Positions 36,718 through 45,693 of a stretch of 64,000 nt of DNA are shown here, piece after piece. A model generated the notes under the pieces. It was given only the letters and a program-made list of their open reading frames with translations, ran no database searches and was not told the origin of the DNA. Made by a program: the position numbers and the translations under genes. This DNA is from Bacteroidaceae bacterium (GTDB lineage Bacteria; Bacteroidota; Bacteroidia; Bacteroidales; Bacteroidaceae): the NCBI GenBank assembly GCA_017536695.1, contig JAFXGX010000036.1, positions 1 through 64,000 on the forward strand, given 5' to 3'. Numbering within the stretch: position 1 is the first letter of the stretch; each line of letters begins with the position of its first letter.

Positions 36718-37947
36718 ATGGCAATAGTAAATGAAAATTTTCTCAAGTTATCGGATAACTATCTGTTTTCTGAAATAGCAAAGAGAGTCAAGGCATTCAA
36801 GGAGAGCTATCCTGATAGGAGTGTCATCAGTCTGGGGATTGGAGATGTAACACAACCTTTGCCTAAAGCGTCATTGGATGCTATGTCAAGAGCGGTAGAA
36901 GAGATGGGCGATATAACGACCTTTAGAGGATATGGTCCAGAGCACGGATATGATTTCCTTATTGACTCCATTATAAGCAACGACTATCTGCCTCGTGGAG
37001 TGGAGTTGTCGCCTTCGGAAGTATTTATCAGTGATGGAGCCAAAAGCGATTGTGGAAACATCGGTGATATCCTGAGCGTGAATAACAGTGTAGCCGTGAC
37101 TGATCCTGTATATCCTGTTTACGTCGACAGCAATGTAATGAGCGGACGTGCAGGAAGTAATATGAATGGGGTATGGAGTAATCTGGTGTATATGACATGT
37201 AATATCGAGAATCATTTTAAGCCTAGTCTCCCCAAAAGACATGTTGACATAATCTATCTGTGCTATCCTAATAACCCTATGGGAGTTGTCTTGAACAAAG
37301 AAGAACTGAAAGAGTGGGTGGATTATGCATTGGAGAATGATTCTGTCATTCTGTATGATGCGGCATATGAAGCATATATACAGGATGAGGGGATTCCGCA
37401 TTCAATATATGAGATTGAAGGTGCAAAAAGATGTGCAATTGAGTTCAGAAGCTTTTCCAAGACAGCAGGATTTACAGGTGTACGGTGTGGTTATACAGTT
37501 GTTCCTGAAGAGTTGACCGCCTCTACATCCGATGCTAGACGGGTTTCTCTGAATAAATTATGGAATCGCCGTCAATGTACGAAATTCAATGGGACAAGTT
37601 ATATAACACAAAGGGGTGCCGAGGCTATTTATACAGAACAAGGAAAAGAGCAGGTCCGAAATATCATAAATTATTATATGTCCAATGCGATGTTGATGAG
37701 AAATGTGTTCGAGGAACTGGGAGCAAATGTCTATGGAGGAGAAAACGCACCATATCTATGGTTAAAGACGCCGGATGGTATCTCTTCCTGGGATTTCTTT
37801 GACCATATGTTGTATGAAGCCAATGTCGTCGTGACTCCCGGTATCGGTTTCGGTCCGAGCGGTGAAGGTTTTGTCCGTCTGACAGCATTCGGACGCAAAG
37901 AGAACTGTTCAGAAGCGATGAATCGTATAAAAAAATGGTTCCGTTGA
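36718..37947 (+). CDS. dapL: LL-diaminopimelate aminotransferase
   Basis: The 409-residue PLP enzyme converts tetrahydrodipicolinate with glutamate directly to LL-diaminopimelate. The PLP-binding lysine is present as Lys248 in [15 protein letters not shown], along with [11 protein letters not shown] near residue 40, YDAAYEAYI and a C-terminal VRLTAFG. The usual NNPTG reads NNPMG here. It lies between dapF and nadE with short gaps and is the intact counterpart of the lysine-less paralogue at 32282. Confidence 0.95.
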   Translation: MAIVNENFLKLSDNYLFSEIAKRVKAFKESYPDRSVISLGIGDVTQPLPKASLDAMSRAVEEMGDITTFRGYGPEHGYDFLIDSIISNDYLPRGVELSPSEVFISDGAKSDCGNIGDILSVNNSVAVTDPVYPVYVDSNVMSGRAGSNMNGVWSNLVYMTCNIENHFKPSLPKRHVDIIYLCYPNNPMGVVLNKEELKEWVDYALENDSVILYDAAYEAYIQDEGIPHSIYEIEGAKRCAIEFRSFSKTAGFTGVRCGYTVVPEELTASTSDARRVSLNKLWNRRQCTKFNGTSYITQRGAEAIYTEQGKEQVRNIINYYMSNAMLMRNVFEELGANVYGGENAPYLWLKTPDGISSWDFFDHMLYEANVVVTPGIGFGPSGEGFVRLTAFGRKENCSEAMNRIKKWFR

Positions 37948-37960
37948 AAAGCATGCACCT

Positions 37961-39898
37961 ATGAAAGGTTTTGTAAAGGTGGCATCTGCTGTTCCCGAAG
38001 TGAGAGTGGCTGATTGCAGACATAATATCGCTTTGATAAATGAATTGATTCTCAAGGCCGCTGCTTCCGATGTGCAGATTATTGTTTTTCCGGAACTCTC
38101 CATCACGGGTTACACTTGTGGAGACTTGTTCTTCCAACAAACACTTCAAGAAGAAGCATTGTCTGGAATGCTGGAGATTGCTGGATATACAGCACATCTG
38201 GATATCATTTCGATAGTCGGGCTTCCGGTTGTGGTGGAACAGCAGCTGTTGAATGTGGCTGCCGTTATACAGCATGGTCGCATATTGGGTATGGTTCCCA
38301 AGAGCTACCTGCCTGACTACAAGGAATTCTATGAGCATCGCTGGTTTACATCTGCATTCGACAACCATATACCGGAATGTGATATCTGTGGTAAACGTGT
38401 TCCTGTCGGGAATGATCTGCTGTTCTCTACATCAGGAGTGACGTTCGGTGTTGAGATATGCGAAGACTTGTGGGCTCCCATACCTCCAAGTTCTTTTCTG
38501 GCGATGCAAGGGGCCGAGATAATTTTCAACCTTTCTGCATCCGATGAATGTGTCGGCAAGCATAAGTATCTCCGCAACTTGATATCTCAACAGTCGGGGC
38601 GGCTGCATTCCGGATATGTATATAGCTCATGTGGCTTTGGGGAGTCATCTACTGATGTCGTGTTCGGCGGGAATGCGTTGATATGTGAAAATGGAAATTT
38701 TCTGTGCGAAGGGAAGAGGTTCGTTTATGGATCACAGCTAGTGATCGGCGATATTGATGTGGAATGTTTGAGGAATGAACGGTTGGTAAATACCACTTTC
38801 AAAGCCTGTCGGAACCATCTCGGCATCTCATCCCCAAGGTTGATTCCGGCTGAATCTTCGGCAGAAGTTGGAAACCACCTCCATAGAACGATATCGTCAC
38901 ACCCTTTCATTCCCGATGGAGAAGATTGTGATGAGATATGCAGTGAAATCATATCGATCCAATGCGCCGGGTTGGCAAAACGTATAACGCATACTCGGAC
39001 AAGAAGTGCGGTCATAGGTATATCGGGAGGTATGGATTCGACTCTGGCTTTGTTGGTATGTGCCAGGACATTTGAGCTGCTTGGCCGGGAGAATAAGGAC
39101 ATTATTGCGGTTACTATGCCGGGATTCGGTACTACAGGACGTACTTATACCAATGCTGTAAACCTGATTAAGGAATTGGGATGCACCCTCAAGGAGATTG
39201 ACATCAAAGAGGCCTGCAAGGTCCATTTCAAGGATATAAAGCATGATGAAGAGCACCATGACGTAGTATATGAGAATGCCCAGGCACGGGAGCGGACCCA
39301 AATCCTGATGGATGTCGCAAACCAATGCAGTGGGATTGTGATTGGAACCGGAGATTTATCAGAAATAGCTCTTGGCTGGTCTACATATAACGGTGACCAC
39401 ATGTCGATGTATGGAGTCAATTGCGGTATACCAAAAACACTTGTCAGATATCTGCTTCAATGGATTGCTGACAACACGACAAGTGCAGAACTTCGGGATG
39501 TCCTGTCGGATATAATTTCCACACCAATAAGCCCTGAACTATTGCCTGTAGGCGAAAATGAGGAGATGAAACAGCGTACCGAGGAGACGGTTGGTCCGTA
39601 TGAGTTACACGATTTCTTTCTATATCACTTCATTAGAGACGGAAAAACTCCCCAAAGAATACTGGATCTGGCTATCGCCGCTTTTGCCGGTTCCTATGAT
39701 GAAACAATTATAAAGCATTGGCTTTCAGTTTTTATCCGTAGATTATTTGCTCAACAGTTCAAACGCTCCTGCATGCCCGATGGTCCTAAAGTCGGCACAG
39801 TCTCTCTCAGTCCTCGTGGCGATTGGCGAATGCCTAGTGATGCATGTTGTAGATTATGGTTGGATAATATAGAAAAAAGCCGAGAATGTCGAATATAG
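37961..39898 (+). CDS. nadE: Glutamine-dependent NAD synthetase
   Basis: The 645-residue protein has an N-terminal nitrilase-type glutaminase domain (about 1-290; Glu near FPELSITGY, Lys in PKSYLPDYKEFYE, Cys in VEICEDLW) and a C-terminal NAD synthase domain with the P-loop GISGGMDSTL near residue 350 and GTGDLSEIALGW. It amidates nicotinate adenine dinucleotide using glutamine. It starts 13 bp after dapL and is the last structural gene of the rightward glutamine operon. Confidence 0.96.
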   Translation: MKGFVKVASAVPEVRVADCRHNIALINELILKAAASDVQIIVFPELSITGYTCGDLFFQQTLQEEALSGMLEIAGYTAHLDIISIVGLPVVVEQQLLNVAAVIQHGRILGMVPKSYLPDYKEFYEHRWFTSAFDNHIPECDICGKRVPVGNDLLFSTSGVTFGVEICEDLWAPIPPSSFLAMQGAEIIFNLSASDECVGKHKYLRNLISQQSGRLHSGYVYSSCGFGESSTDVVFGGNALICENGNFLCEGKRFVYGSQLVIGDIDVECLRNERLVNTTFKACRNHLGISSPRLIPAESSAEVGNHLHRTISSHPFIPDGEDCDEICSEIISIQCAGLAKRITHTRTRSAVIGISGGMDSTLALLVCARTFELLGRENKDIIAVTMPGFGTTGRTYTNAVNLIKELGCTLKEIDIKEACKVHFKDIKHDEEHHDVVYENAQARERTQILMDVANQCSGIVIGTGDLSEIALGWSTYNGDHMSMYGVNCGIPKTLVRYLLQWIADNTTSAELRDVLSDIISTPISPELLPVGENEEMKQRTEETVGPYELHDFFLYHFIRDGKTPQRILDLAIAAFAGSYDETIIKHWLSVFIRRLFAQQFKRSCMPDGPKVGTVSLSPRGDWRMPSDACCRLWLDNIEKSRECRI

Positions 39899-39910
39899 GA
39901 GAAATATATG

Positions 39911-39918
39911 TAATTTTG
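39911..39918 (+). promoter_or_regulatory. -7 box (TAATTTTG) of the Lrp-type regulator gene
   Basis: Exact match 22 bp upstream of ATG 39941, so the regulator can be transcribed separately from nadE. No -33 TTTG is seen. Confidence 0.45.
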
Positions 39919-39940
39919 CATTGAAATTGATAATTTTCAT

Positions 39941-40405
39941 ATGGAGAACAACCTATTTGATGAAATTGATGAAAGAATCCTTCAAATGCTGGCCCAAGAC
40001 GGTAACATCCCTTTTCAAGAAGTAGCCATGGCATGTGGGGTCTCTGGTACAACCATTCATACGCGTGTGAAACGGCTTACCTCATTGGGCGTCGTTCAAG
40101 GTTCAAGATATATAATCAATCCGGCAAAGATAGGGTATGGGACTTGTGCTTTTGTCGGGCTCACACTGAAGGATAATTCCCGCTTCGATGATGTTGTGGC
40201 AGCATTGGATTCCATACCGGAAATAGTGGAAGTCCATTGCACAAATGAAGCGTATGATTTTTTTGTGAAGATTTATGCCCAAAACAACGAACATCTGCTC
40301 ACGCTTATCCAAACACGGCTCAAGCCTCTTGGATTGTCCCTGTCAAAAATTATAATCTCGTTCAGAGTCGTACACAATAAACAATTGACAAGAGTGCCGA
40401 AATAG
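39941..40405 (+). CDS. Lrp/AsnC-family transcriptional regulator
   Basis: The 154-residue protein has an N-terminal winged helix-turn-helix (about residues 5-60, LDERILQMLAQDG-like start and GVSGTTIHTRVKRL recognition helix) and a C-terminal RAM amino-acid-binding domain (about 68-145). Lrp/AsnC proteins sense amino acids. Its position at the end of the glutamine island makes control of these operons by glutamine or another amino acid a plausible inference. The 180 bp after it to the convergent apbE hold no recognised feature. Confidence 0.92.
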   Translation: MENNLFDEIDERILQMLAQDGNIPFQEVAMACGVSGTTIHTRVKRLTSLGVVQGSRYIINPAKIGYGTCAFVGLTLKDNSRFDDVVAALDSIPEIVEVHCTNEAYDFFVKIYAQNNEHLLTLIQTRLKPLGLSLSKIIISFRVVHNKQLTRVPK

Positions 40406-40585
40406 AAAGTTTCACTCTTGTTGCAAAGCGGGAACGCATGGTAATGGTTCCGAAGATGTGGACGTCGAGTTACATACCTTACTTGTGACCGGTAATCGGT
40501 ACCCTTTTCATCTGGCTCCGGCTCCAGAATCCTGACTTGCCCTTGAATTGCTTGTATGTGTAATTGTTGACTCTATGGCAGTGTG

Positions 40586-41677
40586 TCAATAGTACTTCTT
40601 CATGCCTTCTGTCTCGGCGGTCTTTAGTGTGCCGTCGTTGTCGCTGTATATGAGGAATGCTTCTATGCTGCTGTTGTTGCGGCATATTTCCATGGCCTTT
40701 TCTACACCCATTACCATGAACGCTGTCGCATAGGCATCTGCGGTGGCGCAGTCATCGGCAATGACTGTTGCCGATAGCAGGCTGTGGTTTACGGGATAGC
40801 CTGTACGTGGGTCGATTGTGTGTGCAATCTTGCGGCCGTCAACCTCACGGTAGTTGCGGTAGTTGCCCGATGTGGCCATGCCCTTGCCGCTGGCATTGAT
40901 GGCTGTCTGCAGTTCGGTGCTCTTGCCCGACGGGTCGTCAACAGGCTTGCTTATACCGATTCTCCACTCCTTGCCTTTGGGATTGTTGCCCCGTGCGACA
41001 ACCTCTCCTCCAATCTCTACAAGAAAGTCTGTTACTCCATTTTCTGTCAGCAGTTCCGCAACCGCGTCGCAACCGTATCCTTTGGCAATGGCACTGCAGT
41101 CGAGCATTGTCTGCGGGAACTGCTTTGTAATCTTGCCGTCGTTGAGTGTTATGTTCTTGTAGCCGATATATCTGCACAGGCTGTCAATGGTTGCGCTGTC
41201 GACAGCCATTCCGTTCTTGAAACCGAATCCCCAGGCGTTCACTAGTGGTGCTACGGTTATGTCGAATGCTCCGCCTGTCTTTTCTGATACCTTCTGGGCA
41301 AGGTTGAACACTGCGGTAAACATTGCGTCGGCAATGGTATCGCGGTTCTCGTTTATAGCACTTATAAGGGAATTCTTGTTGAACGGCGATAGCGAGTTGT
41401 CCACAGCCGCGAGTCTTGCACGTATAGCTTCATGTCTGTCTTCGGCCGAACGGTAGGTAATGCTGTAGTACGTACCGAATACGTTGCCGCGGTTGCAGAT
41501 ATAGTGTTCATCAATGGTAGATGATGTGTATCTGTTGCCTTTAGCATCAATCTTCTGCCAGTTCTTCGATGCCTTTTCCTGCTCGATTCGTGTCTGGTTG
41601 TTCCTTATTATATAAATGGTCCCTACCATGAGGAAAAGCAGGAACAGTATCTTCCAAATATTCAGTTTGCCGTTCAT
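40586..41677 (-). CDS. apbE: FAD:protein FMN transferase (ApbE family)
   Basis: The 363-residue protein has an N-terminal membrane anchor (about 8-27) and an ApbE domain with GTYYSITY, LDCSAIAKGYGCDAVAELL, VEIGGEVVARG and the Mg/FAD-binding DPRTGYPV and DDCATADAYATAFMVMG. It attaches FMN covalently to threonine residues of exported or membrane electron-transfer proteins such as NQR or RNF subunits. It is the last gene of a minus-strand operon of envelope proteins, 9 bp downstream of the DUF6048 gene. Confidence 0.95.
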   Translation of the reverse strand: MNGKLNIWKILFLLFLMVGTIYIIRNNQTRIEQEKASKNWQKIDAKGNRYTSSTIDEHYICNRGNVFGTYYSITYRSAEDRHEAIRARLAAVDNSLSPFNKNSLISAINENRDTIADAMFTAVFNLAQKVSEKTGGAFDITVAPLVNAWGFGFKNGMAVDSATIDSLCRYIGYKNITLNDGKITKQFPQTMLDCSAIAKGYGCDAVAELLTENGVTDFLVEIGGEVVARGNNPKGKEWRIGISKPVDDPSGKSTELQTAINASGKGMATSGNYRNYREVDGRKIAHTIDPRTGYPVNHSLLSATVIADDCATADAYATAFMVMGVEKAMEICRNNSSIEAFLIYSDNDGTLKTAETEGMKKYY

Positions 41678-41686
41678 TGCTATAGT

Positions 41687-42379
41687 TTACTTGAATGGTA
41701 TTTCGTAGATGAGGTTATATGTGCCGCCGAAACATGTGCTCTGGTTTATTCCATAGCCTGGAATGTACCACATCTGTGAGTTGCTTGCCTTCTTCTGGTT
41801 TATACGTGCCTTGTAGCGTATGCTCCAACCCATGTGGAAATTCTTGGCAATCTTGACTCTTACCCCAACGCCGACCTCGGCCCACATGGCACTGCCTTTG
41901 ACATCATTGAGCTCGAGTGTTGTGCTTCCTCCCCAGACCGGGTCTATTATGGGCGGTGTGTCGACATCGTACCTGCAGTTTGTCCAGGCGATGCGGCCTA
42001 TGGCGAAGATGCTATAGTCGGGGTCGGGCTTCTCCCTTGTTGTGCTGAAATTGTAGTTCACTCCGACACGGTAGTATGGTGCGCTTGTCTTGTATCTTAT
42101 GGCTGTGGTCTCATCCGTGGCATCGCACCAGCCGTAACCGAACTCGGCGGTAGGGTAGATGCGGTTACCGAAGTTCGCCTCAATGGCAACCTCTCCGCTT
42201 GTATAGTCGCTGAGCAGGGAGTTGGCAAATCCGAACAGGTCGGCCGATGCTGCTATGCCGTTGAAAGAGAAACTGATGGGCTTTTCCTCGCTCTCTTTGC
42301 CATCGCGCTCCTGTGCTGTCACAGATAATGCCGAGAGGAGTATGGTACTACTCAACAAAAAATATCTTAACATTCTCAT
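41687..42379 (-). CDS. DUF6048-like outer-membrane beta-barrel protein
   Basis: The protein (about 230 residues; start codons at 42388, 42379 and 42373 are all possible) has a signal peptide ending VTAQ and then alternating beta strands with aromatic ends (YPTAEFGYGW, YYRVGVNYNF, MWAEVGVGVRV), as in small outer-membrane barrels. It matches the DUF6048 family found beside DUF6452 genes in Bacteroidales. Its 5' end overlaps the preceding gene. Function unknown; envelope localisation is the safe statement. Confidence 0.7.
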   Translation of the reverse strand: MRMLRYFLLSSTILLSALSVTAQERDGKESEEKPISFSFNGIAASADLFGFANSLLSDYTSGEVAIEANFGNRIYPTAEFGYGWCDATDETTAIRYKTSAPYYRVGVNYNFSTTREKPDPDYSIFAIGRIAWTNCRYDVDTPPIIDPVWGGSTTLELNDVKGSAMWAEVGVGVRVKIAKNFHMGWSIRYKARINQKKASNSQMWYIPGYGINQSTCFGGTYNLIYEIPFK

Positions 42380-42833
42380 TGGCGTCAAATTTTACATATT
42401 CCTGAACAATGGCAACCGAGTCGACCAATCTTCTTGTGTGCTCAATGCCCTCGAGCCTGTGGTACATGATTGTGCCGCACTCCATTGACTGGTAATATGG
42501 TATGTTCTCATGTAGGAAATAGAGCGTGTCGGCCAGGCTGTTCTCATAGCTGAATATTACAGTATCGCACTCACTGGTGTAGCTCATGGGGAGCATCAGG
42601 TTGTCGGTGTTCACAATATGGTTCACGACAATTGAGTCCTTTCCGTTAACCATGAGCGATACGGTAAGAACTTCGGGAAACTCGTACTTCACTTCGCTGC
42701 TGTCGCTCCTGTAGAATCCAATTCTGTCATATGCCGTGTTCTCGAGGTAGCAATCGTAGCCGTTGTCACAGCCAATAAACAGTGTGGCAAACAGAATTGC
42801 CATAATGTATGTGATGTTCTTGCCTTTCATCAT
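42348..42833 (-). CDS. DUF6452-like lipoprotein
   Basis: The 161-residue protein has a lipoprotein signal peptide (lipobox ATLFIGC, Cys22) and a small beta-rich body containing several cysteines. It fits the DUF6452 family, which accompanies DUF6048 barrels. Its start overlaps the stop of the upstream glycosyltransferase gene by 4 bp and its end overlaps the DUF6048 gene, so the three are translationally coupled. Function unknown. Confidence 0.7.
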   Translation of the reverse strand: MMKGKNITYIMAILFATLFIGCDNGYDCYLENTAYDRIGFYRSDSSEVKYEFPEVLTVSLMVNGKDSIVVNHIVNTDNLMLPMSYTSECDTVIFSYENSLADTLYFLHENIPYYQSMECGTIMYHRLEGIEHTRRLVDSVAIVQEYVKFDANENVKIFFVE

Positions 42834-43780
42834 ATCTCTTTGGAAATGTTGTATCGGTTCCTGTCGTGCGATGTGCGGCTGACAAGTTCAGCAAGGAAGC
42901 CGGTCAGGAACAGCTGTGTGCCTATTATCATCATTGTCAGTGCTATGTAGAAGTATGGCGAGTCAGTTACAAGGCGCAATGTCTGCCCGTTGGCAAGCGC
43001 TATGAGCTTGGTCACTCCTACGATTATTGCAGCAATGAATCCTATGAAGAACATCAGCGAACCCCACAGACCGAATATGTGCATTGGGCGACGGCTGAAC
43101 CTTGAAAGGAACCACAGTGACATCAGGTCCAGATAACCATGGAAGAACCTGCTTATACCGAACTTGCTCTTGCCGTACTTGCGTGCCTGGTGCTGCACTA
43201 CATGCTCGCCGATTTTTGTGTAGCCTGCATTCTTGGCAAGGTAGGGGATGTAGCGGTGCATGTCACCGTAGACCTCTATGCTCTTGACTACCTCGTTGCG
43301 GTAGGCCTTCAGCCCGCAGTTGAAGTCGTGAAGGTTCTTTATGCCCGATACCTTGCGCGCTGTAGCGTTGAAAAGCTTGGTGGGTATTGTCTTGCTCAAC
43401 GGGTCATAACGCTTCTTCTTGTAGCCCGATACAAGGTCGTAGCCCTCTTCGGTAATCATCCTGTATAGTGCAGGAATCTCATCGGGGCTGTCCTGAAGAT
43501 CGGCGTCCATTGTAATGACAACATCTCCCTTTGCACGCTCGAAACCGCAGAAAAGGGCTGGGGATTTGCCGTAGTTGCGACGGAATTTTATTCCGTGAAG
43601 ATTGTTGTCATTCTTGCAGAGCTCTTCAATGACATCCCACGAGTTGTCGGTACTGCCGTCGTTTACGAATATGACCTCGTAGGTGTAGCTGTTCTCACGC
43701 ATTACACGCTGAATCCATGCTGTCAGTTCCGGCAGTGATTCTGCCTCGTTGAAAAGCGGTATTATTACTGATATATCCAT
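42830..43780 (-). CDS. GT2-family membrane glycosyltransferase (DPM1/GtrB-like)
   Basis: The 316-residue protein has a GT2 catalytic domain with SVIIPLFNEAESLPEL, FVNDGSTDNSW, the DXD-type VITMDADLQDSPDEIP and SGYKKKRYD, then two C-terminal membrane segments (about 232-262 and 268-300). This is the layout of dolichyl/undecaprenyl-phosphate sugar transferases such as GtrB and ArnC. It likely loads a sugar on a polyprenyl phosphate for surface glycan modification. It sits 2 bp after the DUF4199 gene. Confidence 0.9.
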   Translation of the reverse strand: MDISVIIPLFNEAESLPELTAWIQRVMRENSYTYEVIFVNDGSTDNSWDVIEELCKNDNNLHGIKFRRNYGKSPALFCGFERAKGDVVITMDADLQDSPDEIPALYRMITEEGYDLVSGYKKKRYDPLSKTIPTKLFNATARKVSGIKNLHDFNCGLKAYRNEVVKSIEVYGDMHRYIPYLAKNAGYTKIGEHVVQHQARKYGKSKFGISRFFHGYLDLMSLWFLSRFSRRPMHIFGLWGSLMFFIGFIAAIIVGVTKLIALANGQTLRLVTDSPYFYIALTMMIIGTQLFLTGFLAELVSRTSHDRNRYNISKEI

Positions 43781-43782
43781 TG

Positions 43783-44334
43783 CTATATATTGTTTTCAGG
43801 ATTTTTCTTTACTGCGATAGCTATAAAGGTCGTCAAAATAATGCTTCTTGTAACATGTCCGCCTAATTGTGACATGACAATCTCTGCGGCGCTCATCTTC
43901 TCCATGCTTGCAAACAGTTGGGTAAATATCTCAATGTCATTTGTACCCAATCCGCTCTCTGCGGCGAGTTTCGTGAATGCCGGAATCAGGTCGCCGAAGA
44001 TATGCGGGTCAATGTAGGCATAGAAAATGAACTGAATGATTGATGAAAGAAGTATGGCACACAGGTACATCACGAATATGTGTATCCATGCTTCGCCATA
44101 GCCTATTGCGCCGTTGCGTTCGCTGTCTCTGTGTTTCACGGCTAGCTTATAGGCAAGAATTGGAGATGAAAGTGTGAGTACGGTCACTGCCAACGATAGG
44201 ATTAGACCACCTCCGTTGCCTATTGACTTGAGCATTACAATGGATACCGAGAACGTGACAATCCATAGCATGCCGAGTATGGTGCCGTCACGCATTGCGC
44301 TCTCTATTGCTCTTCTCTTTATTTTGTCTGTCAT
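43783..44334 (-). CDS. DUF4199-like four-helix membrane protein
   Basis: The 183-residue protein has four hydrophobic membrane segments (about 18-36, 42-63, 82-106 and 153-173), with a polar loop between the third and fourth. It resembles DUF4199 proteins, common in Bacteroidetes just upstream of a GT2-type transferase gene. It is the first gene of the minus-strand envelope operon; a -7 box lies about 96 bp upstream. Function unknown. Confidence 0.75.
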   Translation of the reverse strand: MTDKIKRRAIESAMRDGTILGMLWIVTFSVSIVMLKSIGNGGGLILSLAVTVLTLSSPILAYKLAVKHRDSERNGAIGYGEAWIHIFVMYLCAILLSSIIQFIFYAYIDPHIFGDLIPAFTKLAAESGLGTNDIEIFTQLFASMEKMSAAEIVMSQLGGHVTRSIILTTFIAIAVKKNPENNI

Positions 44335-44429
44335 CTGATAACCTGTTGATTTCTATTGTCACATGAAGATACACTGTTTTTAAACGATTTTCTGGTGTAT
44401 TATGCATGTGGACAATATGCGCTTTAGCG

Positions 44430-44437
44430 CAAAGATA
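44430..44437 (-). promoter_or_regulatory. -7 box (TATCTTTG) of the DUF4199-GT2-DUF6452-DUF6048-apbE operon
   Basis: Exact match on the minus strand, about 96 bp upstream of the start at 44334; no clear -33 box. Confidence 0.4.
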
Positions 44438-44561
44438 ACGATATTTCACTGAATGGAGAAATTTGCAGACAAATAAATAGGTCGGCAAGTGCGTAAACAC
44501 TCTTTTGCCGTGTGTCGCAGTTTTTAGTGCTTCCTTATTTCCTCTTTCACTCTTTTTGCAT

Positions 44562-44569
44562 TATCTTCG
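44562..44569 (+). promoter_or_regulatory. -7 box (TATCTTCG) of the MurU-like gene
   Basis: TAnnTTCG variant seen repeatedly in this window, 24 bp upstream of ATG 44594. Confidence 0.4.
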
Positions 44570-44593
44570 TGACAGAATCTATTATCTGTATAT

Positions 44594-45397
44594 ATGAAAG
44601 CAATGATTTTTGCAGCGGGCTTGGGTACACGTCTTAAACCGCTTACCGATACACTTCCCAAGGCACTTGTGCCGGTGTGTGAGAGACCGCTCATAGAGCA
44701 TGTGGCAAGAAAACTGTTTGCTTCGGGCATCAATGAGGCGGTAGTGAATATCCACTATTTCGCCGACAAGGTGGAGGAGTGGGTCAACTCACAGGACTGG
44801 ATTGTCACTTCTCGCGATGAACTTTCCGAGGGAAAGATGCTCTTTGAGATAAGTGATGAACGTGAACAGCTGCTCGAGACCGGCGGTGCGGTGCTGCATG
44901 CACGCCGCTATCTTGAAGGTTGCGGCAGGTTCCTCATCCACAATGTCGATATTCTCTCGAATTGCGATATCCGTTGGTTCGGGGCGCAGGTAAAGGATGA
45001 TGCTTTGGCGACCCTGCTTGTGAGCGAGCGCGACACCACACGTTTTCTGCTGTTCAATCCCGGTACTCTTCGACTGGTAGGCTGGATGAACACCGACAGC
45101 GGCGACTATCATGTGACATCTCCCGAAATAGACCCCAAAGAGTGCCGCGCGCTGGCATTCTCTGGAATACACATTCTCAGTGACAAGGTTCCGGCTCTCA
45201 TGCAGGAGTATGTCGAGGAGAAGGGCTTGCCTGTTGATGAGGTCAAGGGCACACGTTTCCCCATAATGAGTTTCTATATGTGGCTGGCTGCAAAATATCC
45301 GGTATATGGTGTCGTTGCCGGGAATCTTGAGTTCATTGATGTTGGTAAACTGGATGCCCTAAAGCCTGCCGAGGAGTTTATAAGGAAGAACAGTTGA
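44594..45397 (+). CDS. Sugar-1-phosphate nucleotidyltransferase, MurU-like
   Basis: The 267-residue protein is a nucleotidyltransferase of the RmlA fold: FAAGLGTRLKPLTDTLPKALVPV (residues about 5-27) is the nucleotide-binding signature, and LLETGGAVLHA, FLIHNVDILS and the C-terminal FIDVGKLDAL complete the family pattern. Short enzymes of this kind include MurU, which makes UDP-MurNAc from MurNAc-1-phosphate. The kinase-RapZ fusion at 15 kb could provide the sugar 1-phosphate; in other Bacteroidetes the two genes are often adjacent, as I recall. Substrate is inference. It ends at a strong shared terminator. Confidence 0.82.
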   Translation: MKAMIFAAGLGTRLKPLTDTLPKALVPVCERPLIEHVARKLFASGINEAVVNIHYFADKVEEWVNSQDWIVTSRDELSEGKMLFEISDEREQLLETGGAVLHARRYLEGCGRFLIHNVDILSNCDIRWFGAQVKDDALATLLVSERDTTRFLLFNPGTLRLVGWMNTDSGDYHVTSPEIDPKECRALAFSGIHILSDKVPALMQEYVEEKGLPVDEVKGTRFPIMSFYMWLAAKYPVYGVVAGNLEFIDVGKLDALKPAEEFIRKNS

Positions 45398-45416
45398 TGT
45401 TTTGATACCGTACAAT

Positions 45417-45458
45417 AATATAATAAGCGCGGCCCTTATGAGCCGCGCTTATTATATT
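45417..45458. terminator. Terminator after the MurU-like gene
   Basis: Perfect 17-bp arms AATATAATAAGCGCGGC and complement around an 8-nt loop; the AT-rich stem base lets it act in either direction. Confidence 0.85.
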
Positions 45459-45504
45459 GATATGGTTTCTGTTTTACTTGACAAGCACCACTGACAATGC
45501 TCGC

Positions 45505-45693
45505 TTTTCGCGACCCACGCGGCACCACTAACGCGGTGCTGCGCGTGACTAATCGCTAAAAAGCTCGTCTATAGCAAAAAGTTACTTTACAAGTACCTTT
45601 TTGCCATTGATAATGTAGATTCCCTTTGTAGGGTTCTCTACTTTTCTGCCTTGCAAGTCGTAAATAGTTTTCACATTTCCGTTTTCACCTTTC
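45505..45693 (-). repeat. Second copy of the tail-plus-hairpin cassette
   Basis: Read on the minus strand, 45693-45510 repeats 14518-14700: the coding end of the secretion tail, the stop codon and the hairpin core GCGATTAGTCACGCGCAGCACC...GGGTCGC. An 80-nt stretch (14587-14666 in the other copy) is identical. The hairpin lies at about 45510-45557, just after the stop at 45582. Confidence 0.9.
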
